The notes beneath the pieces are model-generated. The model was given only the letters and a program-made list of their open reading frames with translations, did not search any database and was not told the DNA's origin. A DNA stretch of 64,000 nucleotides, taken from the NCBI RefSeq assembly GCF_010974945.1, contig NZ_JAAIVB010000078.1:186001-250000 (forward strand), read 5' to 3'. This DNA is from Noviherbaspirillum galbum (lineage in GTDB: Bacteria > Pseudomonadota > Gammaproteobacteria > Burkholderiales > Burkholderiaceae_D). A program made the translations under genes and the position numbers. This document shows, one piece after another, positions 63,911-64,000 of the stretch (positions are counted from its first letter, which is position 1; every line of letters begins with the position of its first letter).

Positions 63911-64000
63911 TTGGCATTCACCTTGCCGCCGGCACGCATGCTGCTGCGGGACAAGCACCGCTGGCTGAAAAGACGCCTCGGTTTTCTCGAAGGCACCTGG
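63911..64000 (+). CDS. 5' end of an unidentified gene (partial)
   Basis: A frame from the TTG at 63911, with GGGGGA directly upstream as ribosome site, runs 30 residues off the end of the window (MAFTLPPARMLLRDKH then RWLKRRLGFLEGTW). An ATG at 63938 is an alternative start. Basic N-terminus, no signal peptide. Function unknown. Confidence 0.45.
   Translation, partial: MAFTLPPARMLLRDKHRWLKRRLGFLEGTW

Overview
The window is high-GC, gene-dense chromosomal DNA from a betaproteobacterium, most probably Burkholderiales and in particular an Oxalobacteraceae-like organism (Noviherbaspirillum/Massilia/Herbaspirillum relatives). This placement is inference: it rests on codon use, the family mix (DUF4148, PsiF repeats, several GGDEF/EAL proteins, CheZ-type chemotaxis) and the presence of a selenoneine locus. 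No rRNA, tRNA, CRISPR array, intact insertion sequence or prophage was found. The ends cut one gene on each side.

Layout. 1-6 kb: an envelope/lipid group with two outer-membrane barrels (one FadL-like), a DUF2059 protein, an AraC regulator, a PAP2 phosphatase and a START-like protein. 6-14 kb: a second-type FtsH protease, a patatin, a GlpQ-like lipoprotein, ribonuclease Z, a membrane HExxH protein and a LysE exporter. 14-18.5 kb: a PAS-GGDEF-EAL protein, a YihY/BrkB protein and a secreted subtilisin. 18.7-25.5 kb: the most notable region. It holds a selenoneine biosynthesis locus, senB-senC with divergent senA, followed on the senBC strand by a complete phosphonate-type ABC importer (binding protein, ATPase, two permeases) that probably brings in a selenium oxyanion. 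SenC would make selenophosphate, SenB a selenosugar, and SenA would join the selenosugar to hercynine. No hercynine synthase (EgtD) lies in the window.

25.5-38.6 kb: NDH-2, a HAD protein that has lost its catalytic residues beside a CbbR-like LysR regulator, small secreted proteins including a two-repeat PsiF, a TonB-dependent receptor, AmiD-like amidase, an M13 peptidase, a MATE pump and a CHASE-GGDEF cyclase. 39-48 kb: two lipoproteins with Thr/Pro-rich linkers (one TbpB-barrel-like, one GH16-like with a broken catalytic motif), an MFS-like protein, two more c-di-GMP proteins and a DUF4148 protein. 48-53 kb: DUF3135, MscS, and a scar where the 3' end of a PilN-type secretin meets the 3' end of an unidentified minus-strand gene. 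52-64 kb: a SpmA/SpmB-type fusion, RlpA, an exonuclease/GIY-YIG fusion, cheYZ, pssA, an AI-2E transporter, glf, several small unknown proteins, a CinA amidase and cheV.

Recurring themes are c-di-GMP signalling (four GGDEF proteins, each with an RxxD inhibitory site before the active site), chemotaxis control (CheY, CheZ, CheV), and envelope remodelling. Several genes look like catalytic-site losses or fragments rather than standard enzymes; these are listed separately as findings.
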